From NCBI RefSeq assembly GCF_020711255.1, contig NZ_JAJFAW010000005.1:62001-126000 (forward strand): a stretch of DNA of 64,000 nt, read 5' to 3'. Positions within the stretch are counted from its first letter, which is position 1, and each line of letters opens with the position of its first letter. Positions 26,012 to 35,255 of the stretch are shown here, one piece after another. The translations under genes were made by a program, and so were the position numbers. Source of the DNA: Hymenobacter plasmatis. GTDB lineage: Bacteria; Bacteroidota; Bacteroidia; Cytophagales; Hymenobacteraceae. The notes under the pieces are model-generated. The model was not told the DNA's origin and searched no databases. It saw nothing but the letters and a program-made list of their open reading frames with translations.

Positions 26012-26042
26012 AACAGGCCCACAGTTGAGCTGCGGGCCTGTT
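26012..26042. terminator. Hairpin terminator after the aldo/keto reductase
   Basis: AACAGGCCCACAG pairs with CTGCGGGCCTGTT with one mismatch around a short loop. It lies 25 bases past the stop of the minus-strand aldo/keto reductase gene. Confidence 0.7.
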
Positions 26043-26066
26043 AGGTGAAGGTGCTTGGGGCAGGAG

Positions 26067-27086
26067 TTACGCTTGTCTGTCGCCGCCGGTGAAAGCCAGC
26101 ATCCAGCCCGGGTATTCGGGCGTGAGCTTGCTTACCTCATCCAGCTGCTGCAGTTCCTCGGGCGTAAACCGCACGTCGATGGCCTGGAGGTTGTCGTCGA
26201 GTTGCTCCATCTTTTTGGCGCCGATGATGACGCTGGTCACCACTTGCTGGTGCAGCAGCCAGGCCAGCGCCAGGGCTGCTACCGAAGTGTCTTTGGCCAG
26301 GGCCATGGGCCGCAGGTGGTCGATGATGTCGAAGGCCAGGTCTTTGTTGACGGGCGGGAAGTCGAAGCCGCTGCGGCGGGAGTCGTCGGCGTGCTGGTTT
26401 TCGCGGGTGAACTTGCCGCTGAGGAAGCCGCCGGCCAGGGGGCTCCATACCATTAGCCCCACTTTCTGGTCGAGCAGCAGCGGCACCAGTTCGCGCTCCA
26501 GGTCGCGCCCCGCAATGGTGTAGTAGGCTTGCAGCGACACGAACCGGGACAGGTGGCGGAAATGCGAGTAGTCGAGGGCCTTCATCAGCTGCCAGGCCGC
26601 CAGGTTGCTGGCCCCGATGTAGCGCACTTTGCCGCTGCGCACCAAGTCGTCGAGGGCCCGCAGGGTTTCGTCGAGGGGCGTGAGGGGGTCGTAGCTGTGG
26701 ATTTGGTAGAGGTCGATGTAGTCGGTGTTCAGGCGCCGGAGGCTGGCCTCGGCTTCGGCCATGATGTGCTTGCGCGTGAGGCCGGAATCGTTGGGGCCTT
26801 CGCCCATTTTGCCGCGCACTTTGGTGGCCAGGACCAAATCGTCGCGGTTCACGCCCAGGTTGCGGATGGACTGCCCGGTGAGCTCCTCGGAAAGGCCTTC
26901 GGAGTAGACGTTGGCCGTGTCAATGAAATTGATGCCGGCGTCGAGCGCGCGACGCATAATGTCGTCCACGGCTGGCTGCTGGAGCGAGCCAATGGCCTGG
27001 GCCCAGCCCTTGCCGCCAAAGGTCATGGTGCCGAGGCAGAGCTCCGATACTTTGAGGCCGGTTTGGCCGAGTAGGTTGTATTTCAT
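26067..27086 (-). CDS. Aldo/keto reductase
   Basis: This 339-residue NADPH-dependent carbonyl reductase has the TIM-barrel fold. From ATG 27086 (MKYNLLGQTGLKVSEL) the catalytic tetrad is Asp56, Tyr61 (TANVYSEG), Lys89 (LATKVRG) and His130 (YQIHSYDP). The N-terminus and overall pattern fit the AKR11/12-like bacterial branch. An in-frame ATG at 27164 would add 26 residues with no family resemblance. The physiological substrate cannot be told. It has its own downstream terminator and follows the esterase gene at 27181 on the same strand after about 95 bases. Confidence 0.93.
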   Translation of the reverse strand: MKYNLLGQTGLKVSELCLGTMTFGGKGWAQAIGSLQQPAVDDIMRRALDAGINFIDTANVYSEGLSEELTGQSIRNLGVNRDDLVLATKVRGKMGEGPNDSGLTRKHIMAEAEASLRRLNTDYIDLYQIHSYDPLTPLDETLRALDDLVRSGKVRYIGASNLAAWQLMKALDYSHFRHLSRFVSLQAYYTIAGRDLERELVPLLLDQKVGLMVWSPLAGGFLSGKFTRENQHADDSRRSGFDFPPVNKDLAFDIIDHLRPMALAKDTSVAALALAWLLHQQVVTSVIIGAKKMEQLDDNLQAIDVRFTPEELQQLDEVSKLTPEYPGWMLAFTGGDRQA

Positions 27087-27180
27087 AGAGACAGAGTAAG
27101 GGTGATAGCGGGAAAGAACCGAGGCCGGGCCGGAATGTTGTTGGGCTGACTTGAGCCAGCTCAACCTACGGCCAACCCAG

Positions 27181-28056
27181 CTACAGCACCGTTACCCCAT
27201 TTTGCTTCAGCACCTGCTGGAAAAAGAGCAGCTGGTACGGCAGCGCATTCTGCCAGTATTCCCAGGTGTGGGCGCCGGGCCGCTCGGTGTAGTCGTGCGG
27301 GGTGTGGTTGTAGACCAAGCGGCGGTGCAGTTCGCGGTTGATGTCAATCAGGCCGTCATCAACGCCGCAATCGATGATGAGCGGCAGCTTGTTGCGCTGA
27401 ATCTGGTCGACGAGGCCCATGACCGAGTTGGCGGCGAAGCGTTCGGGGTTGTCGGCTTCAGAGCCAAGGATGGGTGCCCAGAGCTTTACGCGTTGGGCGA
27501 CGTCGGCGGGGGAGAGCTTGCGGTTCAAGCTCATCAAATCAAGGGCGCCACTCATGCTGCCGGCGGCGTAGTAGAGGTCGGGGTGACGGGCCGAGAGGTA
27601 CAGGGCGCCGTGCCCACCCATGGAAAGCCCGGCGATGACGCGCCCTTTGCGGTCGGCCACGGTGCGGTAGGTCTGGTCGATTTTGGGCAGAACCTCCTTC
27701 GTCAAGTAAGTTTCAAACTGGCTATCGGGGCTCACTGGGCTGTCGAGGTAAAAGCTGAACGTTTCGCCCTCGGGCAGCACAATGATTATGTTGTACTGGT
27801 CGGCTAGGTTGTGCACCAGCTGCTTGTCGGGTGTGCTTTTCAGCCAATCGGCAAAGTGGCCGTAGGCGCCGTGCAGCAGGTAAAGCACCGGGTAATGGGC
27901 CTTCTTGTTTTTGGCGTAGGAAGTCGGCAGCACCACGGCGGCGCGGTAGGTTTTGTGCATTGCCGCGCTGGGAATGGCTAGCGTATCAACGCGAGCTGCG
28001 AAGGAGGCAGTAGTGGCTGTGAACAGGAGTAGAGCGAGGAGTAGGAGGCGGGGCAT
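27181..28056 (-). CDS. Secreted esterase, alpha/beta-hydrolase fold (esterase D/antigen 85-like)
   Basis: From ATG 28056 the 291-residue product has a signal peptide (MPRLLLLALLLFTATTASFA). The nucleophile Ser is in GLSMGGHG, the acid is probably an Asp in DCGVDDG, and the His is in GAHTWEYW. The oxyanion region reads YLLHGAYGHFADW. This pattern belongs to the PF00756 esterases, which include S-formylglutathione hydrolase-like, feruloyl and tributyrin esterases. The signal peptide favours a periplasmic or extracellular ester hydrolase over the formylglutathione role. An ATG at 28095 is an alternative start. A REPIN-like palindrome lies just upstream. Confidence 0.9.
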   Translation of the reverse strand: MPRLLLLALLLFTATTASFAARVDTLAIPSAAMHKTYRAAVVLPTSYAKNKKAHYPVLYLLHGAYGHFADWLKSTPDKQLVHNLADQYNIIIVLPEGETFSFYLDSPVSPDSQFETYLTKEVLPKIDQTYRTVADRKGRVIAGLSMGGHGALYLSARHPDLYYAAGSMSGALDLMSLNRKLSPADVAQRVKLWAPILGSEADNPERFAANSVMGLVDQIQRNKLPLIIDCGVDDGLIDINRELHRRLVYNHTPHDYTERPGAHTWEYWQNALPYQLLFFQQVLKQNGVTVL

Positions 28057-28130
28057 GGGGTGAATGGGAAAGATTAGGAGGGAAAAGAACTTCATGCAGA
28101 TAGCGCTTGCATGCAGCAATAAATCAATCG

Positions 28131-28221
28131 TCTGTCATGCAGAGCGCAGCGAAGCATCTTATCAGGTCAGCACAAATCGTTGAGCCGTGAGAAGATGCTT
28201 CGCTGCGCTCTGCATGACAGA
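28131..28221. repeat. Complete REPIN-like palindrome (family A)
   Basis: This is the reference copy for the window. The left arm reads TCTGTCATGCAGAGCGCAGC then GAAGCATCTTATCA; the right arm is its complement, ending GCTCTGCATGACAGA, with about 25 bases between them. It lies between the esterase and aspA genes. Confidence 0.92.
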
Positions 28222-28265
28222 CGGCGCGAGCTGCATAACAGACTGCCAGAAAATACCAACTGTCG

Positions 28266-29678
28266 CTACCGCATAAACACCGGCCGAATCAGGTTCTCAA
28301 AGGTGAAAATCTCGTCCCATTTCTCCTGGGTGAGCAGCCCGCGTTCCGTTACAGCAATTTCGTGCACCGACTTGCCGGTGAGCAAGGCTTCCTTGGCGAT
28401 TTCGGCCGAGGCCTCGTAGCCGATGACGGGGTTGAGCTGGGTGACGATGCCAATGCTATTGCGCACGAGGCTTTCGGCGTGGGCCTTGTTGGCGGTGATG
28501 CCCACCACGCACTTGTCGCGCAGGGTGCGGCAGGCGTTGGTCATGTAGCTGATGCTGGTGAACAGGGCGAAGGAAATCACCGGCTCCATCACGTTGAGCT
28601 GGAGCTGGCCGGCTTCAGCGGCCATGGTCACGGTGAGGTCGGCCCCGATGACGTAGAAGGCGGTTTGGTTCACCACTTCGGGCACCACGGGGTTCACCTT
28701 GCCGGGCATGATGCTGGAGCCGGGCTGCAGGGGCGGCAGGTTGATTTCGTTGATGCCACAGCGGGGGCCAGAGGAGAGCAGGCGCAGGTCGTTGCAGATT
28801 TTGGAAAGCTTCACGGCCGTGCGCTTGAGCACGCCGGAGAGCTGCACGTAGGCGCCCGTGTCGTAGGTGGCCTCGATGAGGTCGCCGGCCAAGCTCAGGT
28901 TGAGGCCGGTGATGCGGCGCAGGTGCTCGGTCACTAGCTCGGGGTAGCCGGCGGGGGCATTTACGCGGGTGCCGATGGCGGTGGCGCCCATGTTGATTTC
29001 GTCGATGAGGCGGCGCGAGTCGTCGATGCGGAGCAGCTCCTCGCGCAGGTTGGTGGCGAAGGCGTGAAACTCGTCGCCCATGCTCATCGGCACGGCATCC
29101 TGAAGCTGGGTGCGGCCCATCTTGAGCACGTCTTGAAACTCAACGCCTTTCTGGGCGAAGGCATCGGCTAGGGCGCCTAGGGTTTCGCGGTAGCCCACCA
29201 GCTTGTTGTTGAGTGCAATGCGGAAGGCGGTAGGGTAGGCGTCGTTGGTGCTTTGCGAGCAGTTGACGTGGTTGTTGGGGTGGCAGTACTGGTAAGCACC
29301 CTTGGGGTGGCCCATGATTTCGAGGGCCACGTTAGCGATGACCTCGTTGGCGTTCATGTTCACCGACGTGCCCGCACCGCCCTGAATCATGTCGGTAAGA
29401 AACTGATTGTCGAACTCGCCGGCCGCCACCCGGTCGCAGGCCGCCACAATGGCTTCGCCGATGTTGGCGGGCAGCACGCCCAGCTCGCAGTTGGCCAGGG
29501 CCGCGCCTTTTTTCACATAAGCCAGGGCCTGCACAAACAGCCGCTCGGTGTTGATGGGAATGCCGGTAATGGAGAAATTCTCGAGGGCGCGCAGGGTCTG
29601 GATGCCGTAGTAAGCGGTGTCGGGCAGTTCGCGCTCGCCGAGGAAGTCGTGTTCAAGTCGGAAGGTGGTCATGGGCAT
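28266..29678 (-). CDS. aspA: Aspartate ammonia-lyase
   Basis: AspA reversibly deaminates L-aspartate to fumarate. The 470-residue product carries the superfamily signature GSSIMPGKVNPV. The N-terminal HDFLGERELPDTAYYG and the CSQSTNDAYPTA substrate-binding segment are those of aspartase/fumarase class enzymes, and the early part favours aspartase. ATG codons at 29678 and 29672 are both possible starts. It stands alone, with divergent DUF885 peptidase upstream. Fumarase is the main alternative, but the HDFLGE start argues for AspA. Confidence 0.93.
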   Translation of the reverse strand: MPMTTFRLEHDFLGERELPDTAYYGIQTLRALENFSITGIPINTERLFVQALAYVKKGAALANCELGVLPANIGEAIVAACDRVAAGEFDNQFLTDMIQGGAGTSVNMNANEVIANVALEIMGHPKGAYQYCHPNNHVNCSQSTNDAYPTAFRIALNNKLVGYRETLGALADAFAQKGVEFQDVLKMGRTQLQDAVPMSMGDEFHAFATNLREELLRIDDSRRLIDEINMGATAIGTRVNAPAGYPELVTEHLRRITGLNLSLAGDLIEATYDTGAYVQLSGVLKRTAVKLSKICNDLRLLSSGPRCGINEINLPPLQPGSSIMPGKVNPVVPEVVNQTAFYVIGADLTVTMAAEAGQLQLNVMEPVISFALFTSISYMTNACRTLRDKCVVGITANKAHAESLVRNSIGIVTQLNPVIGYEASAEIAKEALLTGKSVHEIAVTERGLLTQEKWDEIFTFENLIRPVFMR

Positions 29679-29816
29679 GGGAAGGGTGGGATGGAGGGGC
29701 TTGTACGAAATGAGTAAAGCGGCAGACAAACGTACAGCCCAGCTTTGCTAATTGTGGGGTTTGCGGCGTTCCTTTACTGCATTCCTGCCCAAAAATTATC
29801 CGCGTTTTCGCTCTGC

Positions 29817-31568
29817 ATGAAACTCCGTTACCTGCCCTTGCTGGCCCTGGCCGTAGCCAGCTGCTCCCATGCCGATAAGCCGGCCGCAACCGCTGCGCCC
29901 GATGCCCGCTTCGATGCCTTCAAAAACCAGTTTATTGAAGCGCTGTGGCGTCAAAACCCCGATTTTGCCTCCTCGCAGGGCTACCACAAGTACGACTCGC
30001 TGCTGGTAATACCCGATGCCGCCCAGCGCCAGCGCGACGCCGCTTTCATGCAGCAGTACCTGGCGGCGCTGGGCAAGTTTTCGCTGGATAGCCTCTCGCC
30101 CAACAACCAGATTGACCTGCGACTGCTGCGCAACGAGCTGCGGGCCGAACGCTGGTATGCCGACACGCTCCAGAACTGGCAGTGGAACCCGGCCGGCTAC
30201 AACCTGGGCGCCACGGTGGGCGACCTGCTCAACGGCCGCTACTTCCCGCTGGACCGCCGCCTGCGCAACATCTCCGACAAAATCAGCCACGCCAGCGAGT
30301 TTTATACAGCTGCTCGGGCAAACCTCAGCAACCCCACCCGCGAGCACACCCAGCTGGCCATCAAGCAAAACACCGGTGGCCTGGCCGTATTCGGCTCGGC
30401 CCTGGCTGACTCGGTACAGAAATCGGGACTAAGCGCGGCCGAAAAGAAAACGCTCACCGACCGCATTGCCACCACGCGGCAGGCGGTGCAGGGCTACCTC
30501 GATTTTCTGCAAAAGCAGGTGCTGCCAGCTGGCAAGTTTCGCTCGTTCCGCATCGGCAAGGACCTGTTTGACCAGAAGTTTGCCTACGACATACAGTCGC
30601 ATTTCACTGCCGCCGAAATTTACCAGCAAGCCCTGAAGCACAAGGCCGAGCTGTTGCACGACATGGGCCACCGCGCCGCGCGGCTGTACCCTAAGTATTT
30701 CCCCGGCCAAAAAGCCCCGGCCGATACGCTGGCCCTCATTACCGCCGTCGTCAATCAGCTCACCTTGAAGCATGCCCCGCGCGAAGGGTTTGTGGATGCG
30801 GTGAAGCGCCAGATTCCCACGCTCGTGGCGTTTGTAAACGAACATAAGCTCCTGACCCAGGACCCCAGCAAGCCGCTGGTGGTGCGCGAAACGCCGCTCT
30901 ACATGCGTGGCAGCGGCGCGGGCGCCAGCGTATCGGCTCCCGGCCCCTACGATAAGGGCGCCAACACCTACTACAACGTGGAGCCGATTCCGGCCGAGTG
31001 GACGCCCGCTCAGGCCGAAAGCTACCTGCGCGAGTACAACGACTACACCCTGCAAATCCTCAACATCCACGAGGCCATCCCCGGCCACTATACCCAGCTG
31101 GTTTACGCCAACCGCTCGCCTTCGCTGGTGAAAAGCATTTTCGGCAATGGCGCCATGGTGGAGGGTTGGGCCGTATACGCCGAGCGTATGATGCTGGAAA
31201 ACGGCTACGGCAATAATTCCGACGAAATGTGGCTGCTCTGGGACAAGTGGAATATGCGCGTGACCCTGAATACCATCATCGACCGCGCCATTCAGGTCAA
31301 CAACATGAGCGAAAACGACGTGGTGACGATGCTACGGCGCGACGGTTTTCAGGAGGAGGCCGAGGCCCGCGGCAAGTGGCTGCGCGCCACGCTCAGCCAA
31401 GTGCAGCTCAGCAGCTACTTCTCGGGTTACACCGAGATTTATGCCCTGCGCGAAGAGTTGAAGAAGAAAAAAGGCAAGGATTTCAACCTGAAAGCCTTTC
31501 ACGAAGAGTTTCTCAGCTACGGCAGCGCCCCGGTCAAATACATCCGCGAGCTGATGCTGCGGAAGTAA
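29817..31568 (+). CDS. DUF885 family lipoprotein, putative metallopeptidase
   Basis: From ATG 29817 the 583-residue product has a lipoprotein signal with lipobox LAVASC. DUF885 proteins carry a zinc-site-like motif, seen here as NIHEAIPGHY (HExxPGH), with a second conserved segment GWAVYAERMMLENG that supplies a Glu. These are thought to be peptidases of the envelope, but few have been tested. The long helical N-terminal half is typical. An in-frame upstream ATG at 29745 would precede the lipoprotein signal and is rejected. It is divergent from aspA. Confidence 0.9.
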   Translation: MKLRYLPLLALAVASCSHADKPAATAAPDARFDAFKNQFIEALWRQNPDFASSQGYHKYDSLLVIPDAAQRQRDAAFMQQYLAALGKFSLDSLSPNNQIDLRLLRNELRAERWYADTLQNWQWNPAGYNLGATVGDLLNGRYFPLDRRLRNISDKISHASEFYTAARANLSNPTREHTQLAIKQNTGGLAVFGSALADSVQKSGLSAAEKKTLTDRIATTRQAVQGYLDFLQKQVLPAGKFRSFRIGKDLFDQKFAYDIQSHFTAAEIYQQALKHKAELLHDMGHRAARLYPKYFPGQKAPADTLALITAVVNQLTLKHAPREGFVDAVKRQIPTLVAFVNEHKLLTQDPSKPLVVRETPLYMRGSGAGASVSAPGPYDKGANTYYNVEPIPAEWTPAQAESYLREYNDYTLQILNIHEAIPGHYTQLVYANRSPSLVKSIFGNGAMVEGWAVYAERMMLENGYGNNSDEMWLLWDKWNMRVTLNTIIDRAIQVNNMSENDVVTMLRRDGFQEEAEARGKWLRATLSQVQLSSYFSGYTEIYALREELKKKKGKDFNLKAFHEEFLSYGSAPVKYIRELMLRK

Positions 31569-31688
31569 CCGCCAGCCCAACCGCCTGCGCTGGGGCACCG
31601 GAATCATTTAGATGTTCATGGTGTCTGAGGCGCGGGGCATCAAGTTTGACCTTGTTTTTGGCGGTGCCCCGCCACCGCTACTTATTCT

Positions 31689-32048
31689 ATGTTAGAAAAA
31701 CTACTCAATTCAGCCGTCGTTGATACAGATGACCAGGGACTACGCCAGTTCATCTATGAGCACTCGAAGGTGTTTGCCCAATTCACCGCCGACAACTGCC
31801 CGATTTGTGCTTTGGTAGCCCCGGGCTTCCTGAAGCTTGCCGACGACAAGGCCTATGACAGCATCCTGTTCATCCGCCTGGATTCCGACGACAACCCCGT
31901 GGCCAAACACTTGATGGCCGAGCGCGCGGCGCCGTTTTTCGTGAGCTACTGCCAGGGCCGGATGCTGGAGTGCGACACCCAGGTAACCGATGCGGCCGTG
32001 CTGGCCCAACTTGACCGCCTGCGCGCTCACCAACCCCACCCGGCCTAA
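31689..32048 (+). CDS. Thioredoxin-like protein with CPIC motif
   Basis: This 119-residue protein has a thioredoxin-like fold, with Cys37-Pro-Ile-Cys40 placed at the end of the first strand (AQFTADNCPIC) and a cis-Pro candidate in RAAPFFVSY. It lacks the Trp before the first Cys found in classic thioredoxin (WCGPC). No signal peptide is seen, so it is cytoplasmic. A third cysteine lies in YCQGRMLEC. It probably reduces or isomerises disulfides on an unknown client. The YdcF-like gene follows after 25 bases in the same direction. Confidence 0.82.
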   Translation: MLEKLLNSAVVDTDDQGLRQFIYEHSKVFAQFTADNCPICALVAPGFLKLADDKAYDSILFIRLDSDDNPVAKHLMAERAAPFFVSYCQGRMLECDTQVTDAAVLAQLDRLRAHQPHPA

Positions 32049-32073
32049 CACGCCCGTCGCCTTACTTTTGGCG

Positions 32074-32841
32074 ATGTTCTTTCTGCTTTCCAAAATTCTT
32101 GATTTCGTATTGCTGCCCACCGTGTGGCTGCTGGCGTTGCTGCTGGCGGCGCTGGTGACCCGGCAGCCGCGCCGCCAGCGGCGGTGGCTGATAGCCGCCG
32201 CACTGCTCACGCTCATCGGCACCAATCCGGCCCTCGTCAACGAGGCCTTGCTGGCGTGGGAAATGCCGCCGGTGCCACTCGCGGCACTGCCCGCCCACGC
32301 CGATGCGGCTGTGGTGCTCACCGGCGTTACGGAAGTCAGCAAATCGCCGCACGACCGGGTGTACCTGGGCCAGGGCGCCGACCGCCTTACCAATGCACTG
32401 TGGCTGTACCGGGCCGGGCGGGTACGCCGCATCATCGTATCGGGCGGCTCGGGAGCGGTGCAGCAAAGGGCCCACACCGAAGCCGAGGACTTAACCACGC
32501 TGCTGCGCCTAGCCGGTGTGCCGCAGTCGGACATTCTGGTGGAAACGCGCAGCCGCAACACGCACGAAAACGCCGTGTACACAAAGCAACTGCTGGCTGC
32601 CTACCCCGACATCAAGTCGTTAATATTGGTAACCTCGGCGTTTCACGAGCGACGCGCCTTGGGCTGCTTTCATAAAGTTGGGCTGAATCCCATTCCATTC
32701 CCCGCCGGCTTCCGGACTACCGACCGCGCCCGCACCCCAGACTACTGGTTTGTGCCCAACCCTGAAGCTCTGGTGCTCTGGAGTTTGCTGGTGCACGAGA
32801 TGAGTGGTTGGGCCGTTTATAAGGTGTCGGGGTATTTGTAA
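32074..32841 (+). CDS. YdcF/ElyC-family (DUF218) membrane protein
   Basis: From ATG 32074 the 255-residue product has two N-terminal hydrophobic segments (about 5-25 and 38-55) and then the DUF218 domain. Landmarks are DAAVVLTGV, the phosphate-loop-like VSGGSG, and the ending segment LVTSAFHERRA. DUF218 proteins such as E. coli ElyC affect peptidoglycan or enterobacterial common antigen lipid carriers; the catalytic role is unclear. A box TACTTTTG lies 4 bases before the ATG and would fit a nearly leaderless transcript, but no -33 partner is visible. A palindrome block follows the gene. Confidence 0.88.
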   Translation: MFFLLSKILDFVLLPTVWLLALLLAALVTRQPRRQRRWLIAAALLTLIGTNPALVNEALLAWEMPPVPLAALPAHADAAVVLTGVTEVSKSPHDRVYLGQGADRLTNALWLYRAGRVRRIIVSGGSGAVQQRAHTEAEDLTTLLRLAGVPQSDILVETRSRNTHENAVYTKQLLAAYPDIKSLILVTSAFHERRALGCFHKVGLNPIPFPAGFRTTDRARTPDYWFVPNPEALVLWSLLVHEMSGWAVYKVSGYL

Positions 32842-32856
32842 GTTGGGCTGAATTGG

Positions 32857-32994
32857 AACGTCATGCCGGGCGCAGCGAAGCATCTCTACCGCTTCGTTGT
32901 AATCGTCTGTCATGCAGAGCGCAGCGAAGCATCTTATCACCGCAAAACGAATCGTTGTGCCGTGATAAGATGCTTCGCTGCGCTCTGCATGACA
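32857..32994. repeat. REPIN-like palindrome preceded by an extra half-arm (family A)
   Basis: A lone left arm (AACGTCATGCCGGGCGCAGC) at 32857 is followed by a complete palindrome at 32908-32994 with the standard arms, ending GCTCTGCATGACA. It lies between convergent genes. Confidence 0.9.
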
Positions 32995-33069
32995 ACGAAG
33001 CGAGAAGCTACCCTGCGTACTCCAAGTTGTCTGGTTCAATTTTACTTGAGCTAAAACCCGCCCTTCGCA

Positions 33070-34464
33070 CTACTCCACCTTCGCAGGCGCGGCCGAATCC
33101 TGGCCAATCCACACGGATTTCTGGTTCACAAATTCCCGGATGCCCAGGTACGACAGCTCGCGGCCGTAGCCGGATTTTTTGACGCCGCCGAAGGGCAGCT
33201 CGGGCATCGATTTTACGAGGCCGTTGACGAACACGGCGCCGCTCTCAATGTGCCGGGCCATTGCCTCGCCCTTCTTGGGGTCCGATGTCCAGATGGCGGC
33301 GCCCAGGCCGAAGCGAGAGTCGTTGGCGAGGCGCACGGCGTCGTCGGCGTTTTTGGCTTCCAGTACCAAGGCCACCGGTCCAAAAAGCTCTTCCTCGTAG
33401 GCGCGTTGGCCGGGCTTGATGTTCGACAAAATCATGGGCCGGAACAGGGCGGTGCCGGGCTTAGCCTGGCCGCCGAACAGCTCCACTTTGGCGCCTTGCT
33501 CCACGGAGTCGTCTACCTGTTTGGTGAGCTCATCGGCGAGGTCTGGGCGGGCGAGGGGGCCGTACTGCGTGGCCTCGTCGAGGGGGTCGCCGGGGCGCAT
33601 GGCCAGCAGGTGGGTTTTCATCTGGCTGATGAAATCCTTGATAACCGGCTTCTCCACGATGAAGCGCTTGGCGGCAATGCAGCTCTGGCCGGTGTTTATC
33701 ATGCGCGCCTGGGCGGCGGTTTTGGCGGCCAGGGCCACGTCGGCATCCGCCAGCACGATGAAGGCGTCGCTGCCGCCCAACTCCAGCACGGTTTTCTTGA
33801 TGTGGGCACCGGCGATGGCGGCCACGGAGGCGCCAGCGCCCTCGCTGCCGGTGAGCGTGGCCGCGCGCACCCGGTCGTCGCTCAGCAGTTTCTCGACCAA
33901 ATCGGAGCCGATGAGCAGGGTGCGGAAACACGCCGGCGGCAGCCCCGCATCGTGAAATATTTTCTCCAGCGCCAGGGCGCATTGCGGCACGTTGGAGGCG
34001 TGCTTGAGCAGGCCCACGTTGCCGGCCATGAGAGCCGGCGCGGCAAAGCGCACGACCTGCCAGAGTGGGAAGTTCCAGGGCATAATGGCCAGCACCACGC
34101 CAAGGGGCTGGTAGCTGATGAAGCTGCGGCTGGCGTCGGTTTTCACCACCTCATCGGCCAGGAAACCTTCGGCGTGCTCGGCGTAGAACTCGCAGCAGGC
34201 CGCGCATTTCTGCACTTCGGCGCGGCCGTCGGTCACGGGCTTGCCCATTTCCAGCGCCATGGTGCGGGCCAGGTCGTCCTGGCGCTCGCGCAGCAGGGCC
34301 GCGGCGGCGCGCAACACGTCGGCCCGGTGGGCAAACGGCGTGGCCTGCCACTTGGCAGCGGCGCGGTGGGCCTGGTCGAGGATGCGCTCGGTTTTGGCCC
34401 AACTAAAAGCAGTGAAACGGCGCAGCACGCGGCCGGTGTGGGGATTGTAGGTTTCGATGGCCAT
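33070..34464 (-). CDS. NAD(P)-dependent succinate-semialdehyde dehydrogenase-like aldehyde dehydrogenase
   Basis: This 464-residue aldehyde dehydrogenase oxidises an aldehyde to its acid. The catalytic Cys is in NTGQSCIAAKRF and the general-base Glu in VLELGGSD. MPWNFPLWQVVRFAAPALMA is the cofactor-binding stretch, and NDSRFGLGAAIWT near the C-terminus is also typical. The MPWNFPLWQV pattern and length fit the short GabD/Sad branch acting on succinate semialdehyde, but other semialdehydes are possible. No GABA transaminase gene is adjacent. It is transcribed alone, opposite to the sigma factor gene. Confidence 0.92.
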   Translation of the reverse strand: MAIETYNPHTGRVLRRFTAFSWAKTERILDQAHRAAAKWQATPFAHRADVLRAAAALLRERQDDLARTMALEMGKPVTDGRAEVQKCAACCEFYAEHAEGFLADEVVKTDASRSFISYQPLGVVLAIMPWNFPLWQVVRFAAPALMAGNVGLLKHASNVPQCALALEKIFHDAGLPPACFRTLLIGSDLVEKLLSDDRVRAATLTGSEGAGASVAAIAGAHIKKTVLELGGSDAFIVLADADVALAAKTAAQARMINTGQSCIAAKRFIVEKPVIKDFISQMKTHLLAMRPGDPLDEATQYGPLARPDLADELTKQVDDSVEQGAKVELFGGQAKPGTALFRPMILSNIKPGQRAYEEELFGPVALVLEAKNADDAVRLANDSRFGLGAAIWTSDPKKGEAMARHIESGAVFVNGLVKSMPELPFGGVKKSGYGRELSYLGIREFVNQKSVWIGQDSAAPAKVE

Positions 34465-34687
34465 AGCGGAAGGGGAAGAATAGCGGGGTGAGGAAGACGG
34501 AACTGTAGACGGAAAATGGCCTTAAAGCTGAAGCGCAAGGCGGTAATTTCCTAAAGCTTCAACTTCAGCGGGGGTGGTACGGTTACGTAGGCCCGGCGCG
34601 CATGGTGCCCATTGCCCCGCTCCGCGTATTTTCGTGCGCTAAGTATGGCGCCGGTTCCGGCCTCATTTTCCACTTTCTGTCACTCCC

Positions 34688-35248
34688 GTGTCCGATACCC
34701 CCCTTATTTCCCTACCACCCGCCGCCGAGGCGGACCTCGTGCGGCGGCTGCAGGCCCGCGACGAATCGGCCATGACGCTCTTTTACGAGCGGTATTCGTC
34801 GGCCCTCTACGGCGTCATCTTTCGCATTGTGAAAGCCGAAGACGAAGCCGAAGACGTGCTGCAGGAAGCCCTGGTGAAAATCTGGCACGCCTTTGCCAGC
34901 TACGATTCCAGCAAGGGCCGCCTCTTTACGTGGGTTCTGAATATATGCCGGAATCTGAGCATCGATAAAATCCGCTCACGACAGCACCGCGTAGGTAGCC
35001 GCACTCAGGGACTGGACGATAGTCTGACGGCGCAGCGCCAAGCCGCACCCACGACCTTCCGCCCGGAACACATTGGGCTGCAGGAAATCACCCAAAAATT
35101 GATTCCCGAACAGCGTCAGATTATCGACCTGCTCTATTTCGAGGGCTTTACGCAAAGTGAAGTGGCCGAGGAGCTCAACCTTCCTCTGGGAACGGTGAAA
35201 ACCCGGGCCCGCACCGCCATCAAAGTCCTTAGCAAACTTATTCGCTGA
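34688..35248 (+). CDS. ECF-type RNA polymerase sigma factor
   Basis: The 186-residue sigma-70 family protein starts at GTG 34688. Region 2 spans about residues 30-95 (EDEAEDVLQEALVKIW, then RLFTWVLNICRNLSID). Region 4 spans about 125-180, with the helix-turn-helix QSEVAEELNLPLGTVKTR. Regions 1.1 and 3 are missing, which defines an ECF factor. It is followed after seven bases by the anti-sigma gene, so the pair is an operon with output controlled by sequestration. Its target promoter is unknown. Confidence 0.95.
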   Translation: MSDTPLISLPPAAEADLVRRLQARDESAMTLFYERYSSALYGVIFRIVKAEDEAEDVLQEALVKIWHAFASYDSSKGRLFTWVLNICRNLSIDKIRSRQHRVGSRTQGLDDSLTAQRQAAPTTFRPEHIGLQEITQKLIPEQRQIIDLLYFEGFTQSEVAEELNLPLGTVKTRARTAIKVLSKLIR

Positions 35249-35255
35249 ATCAATC

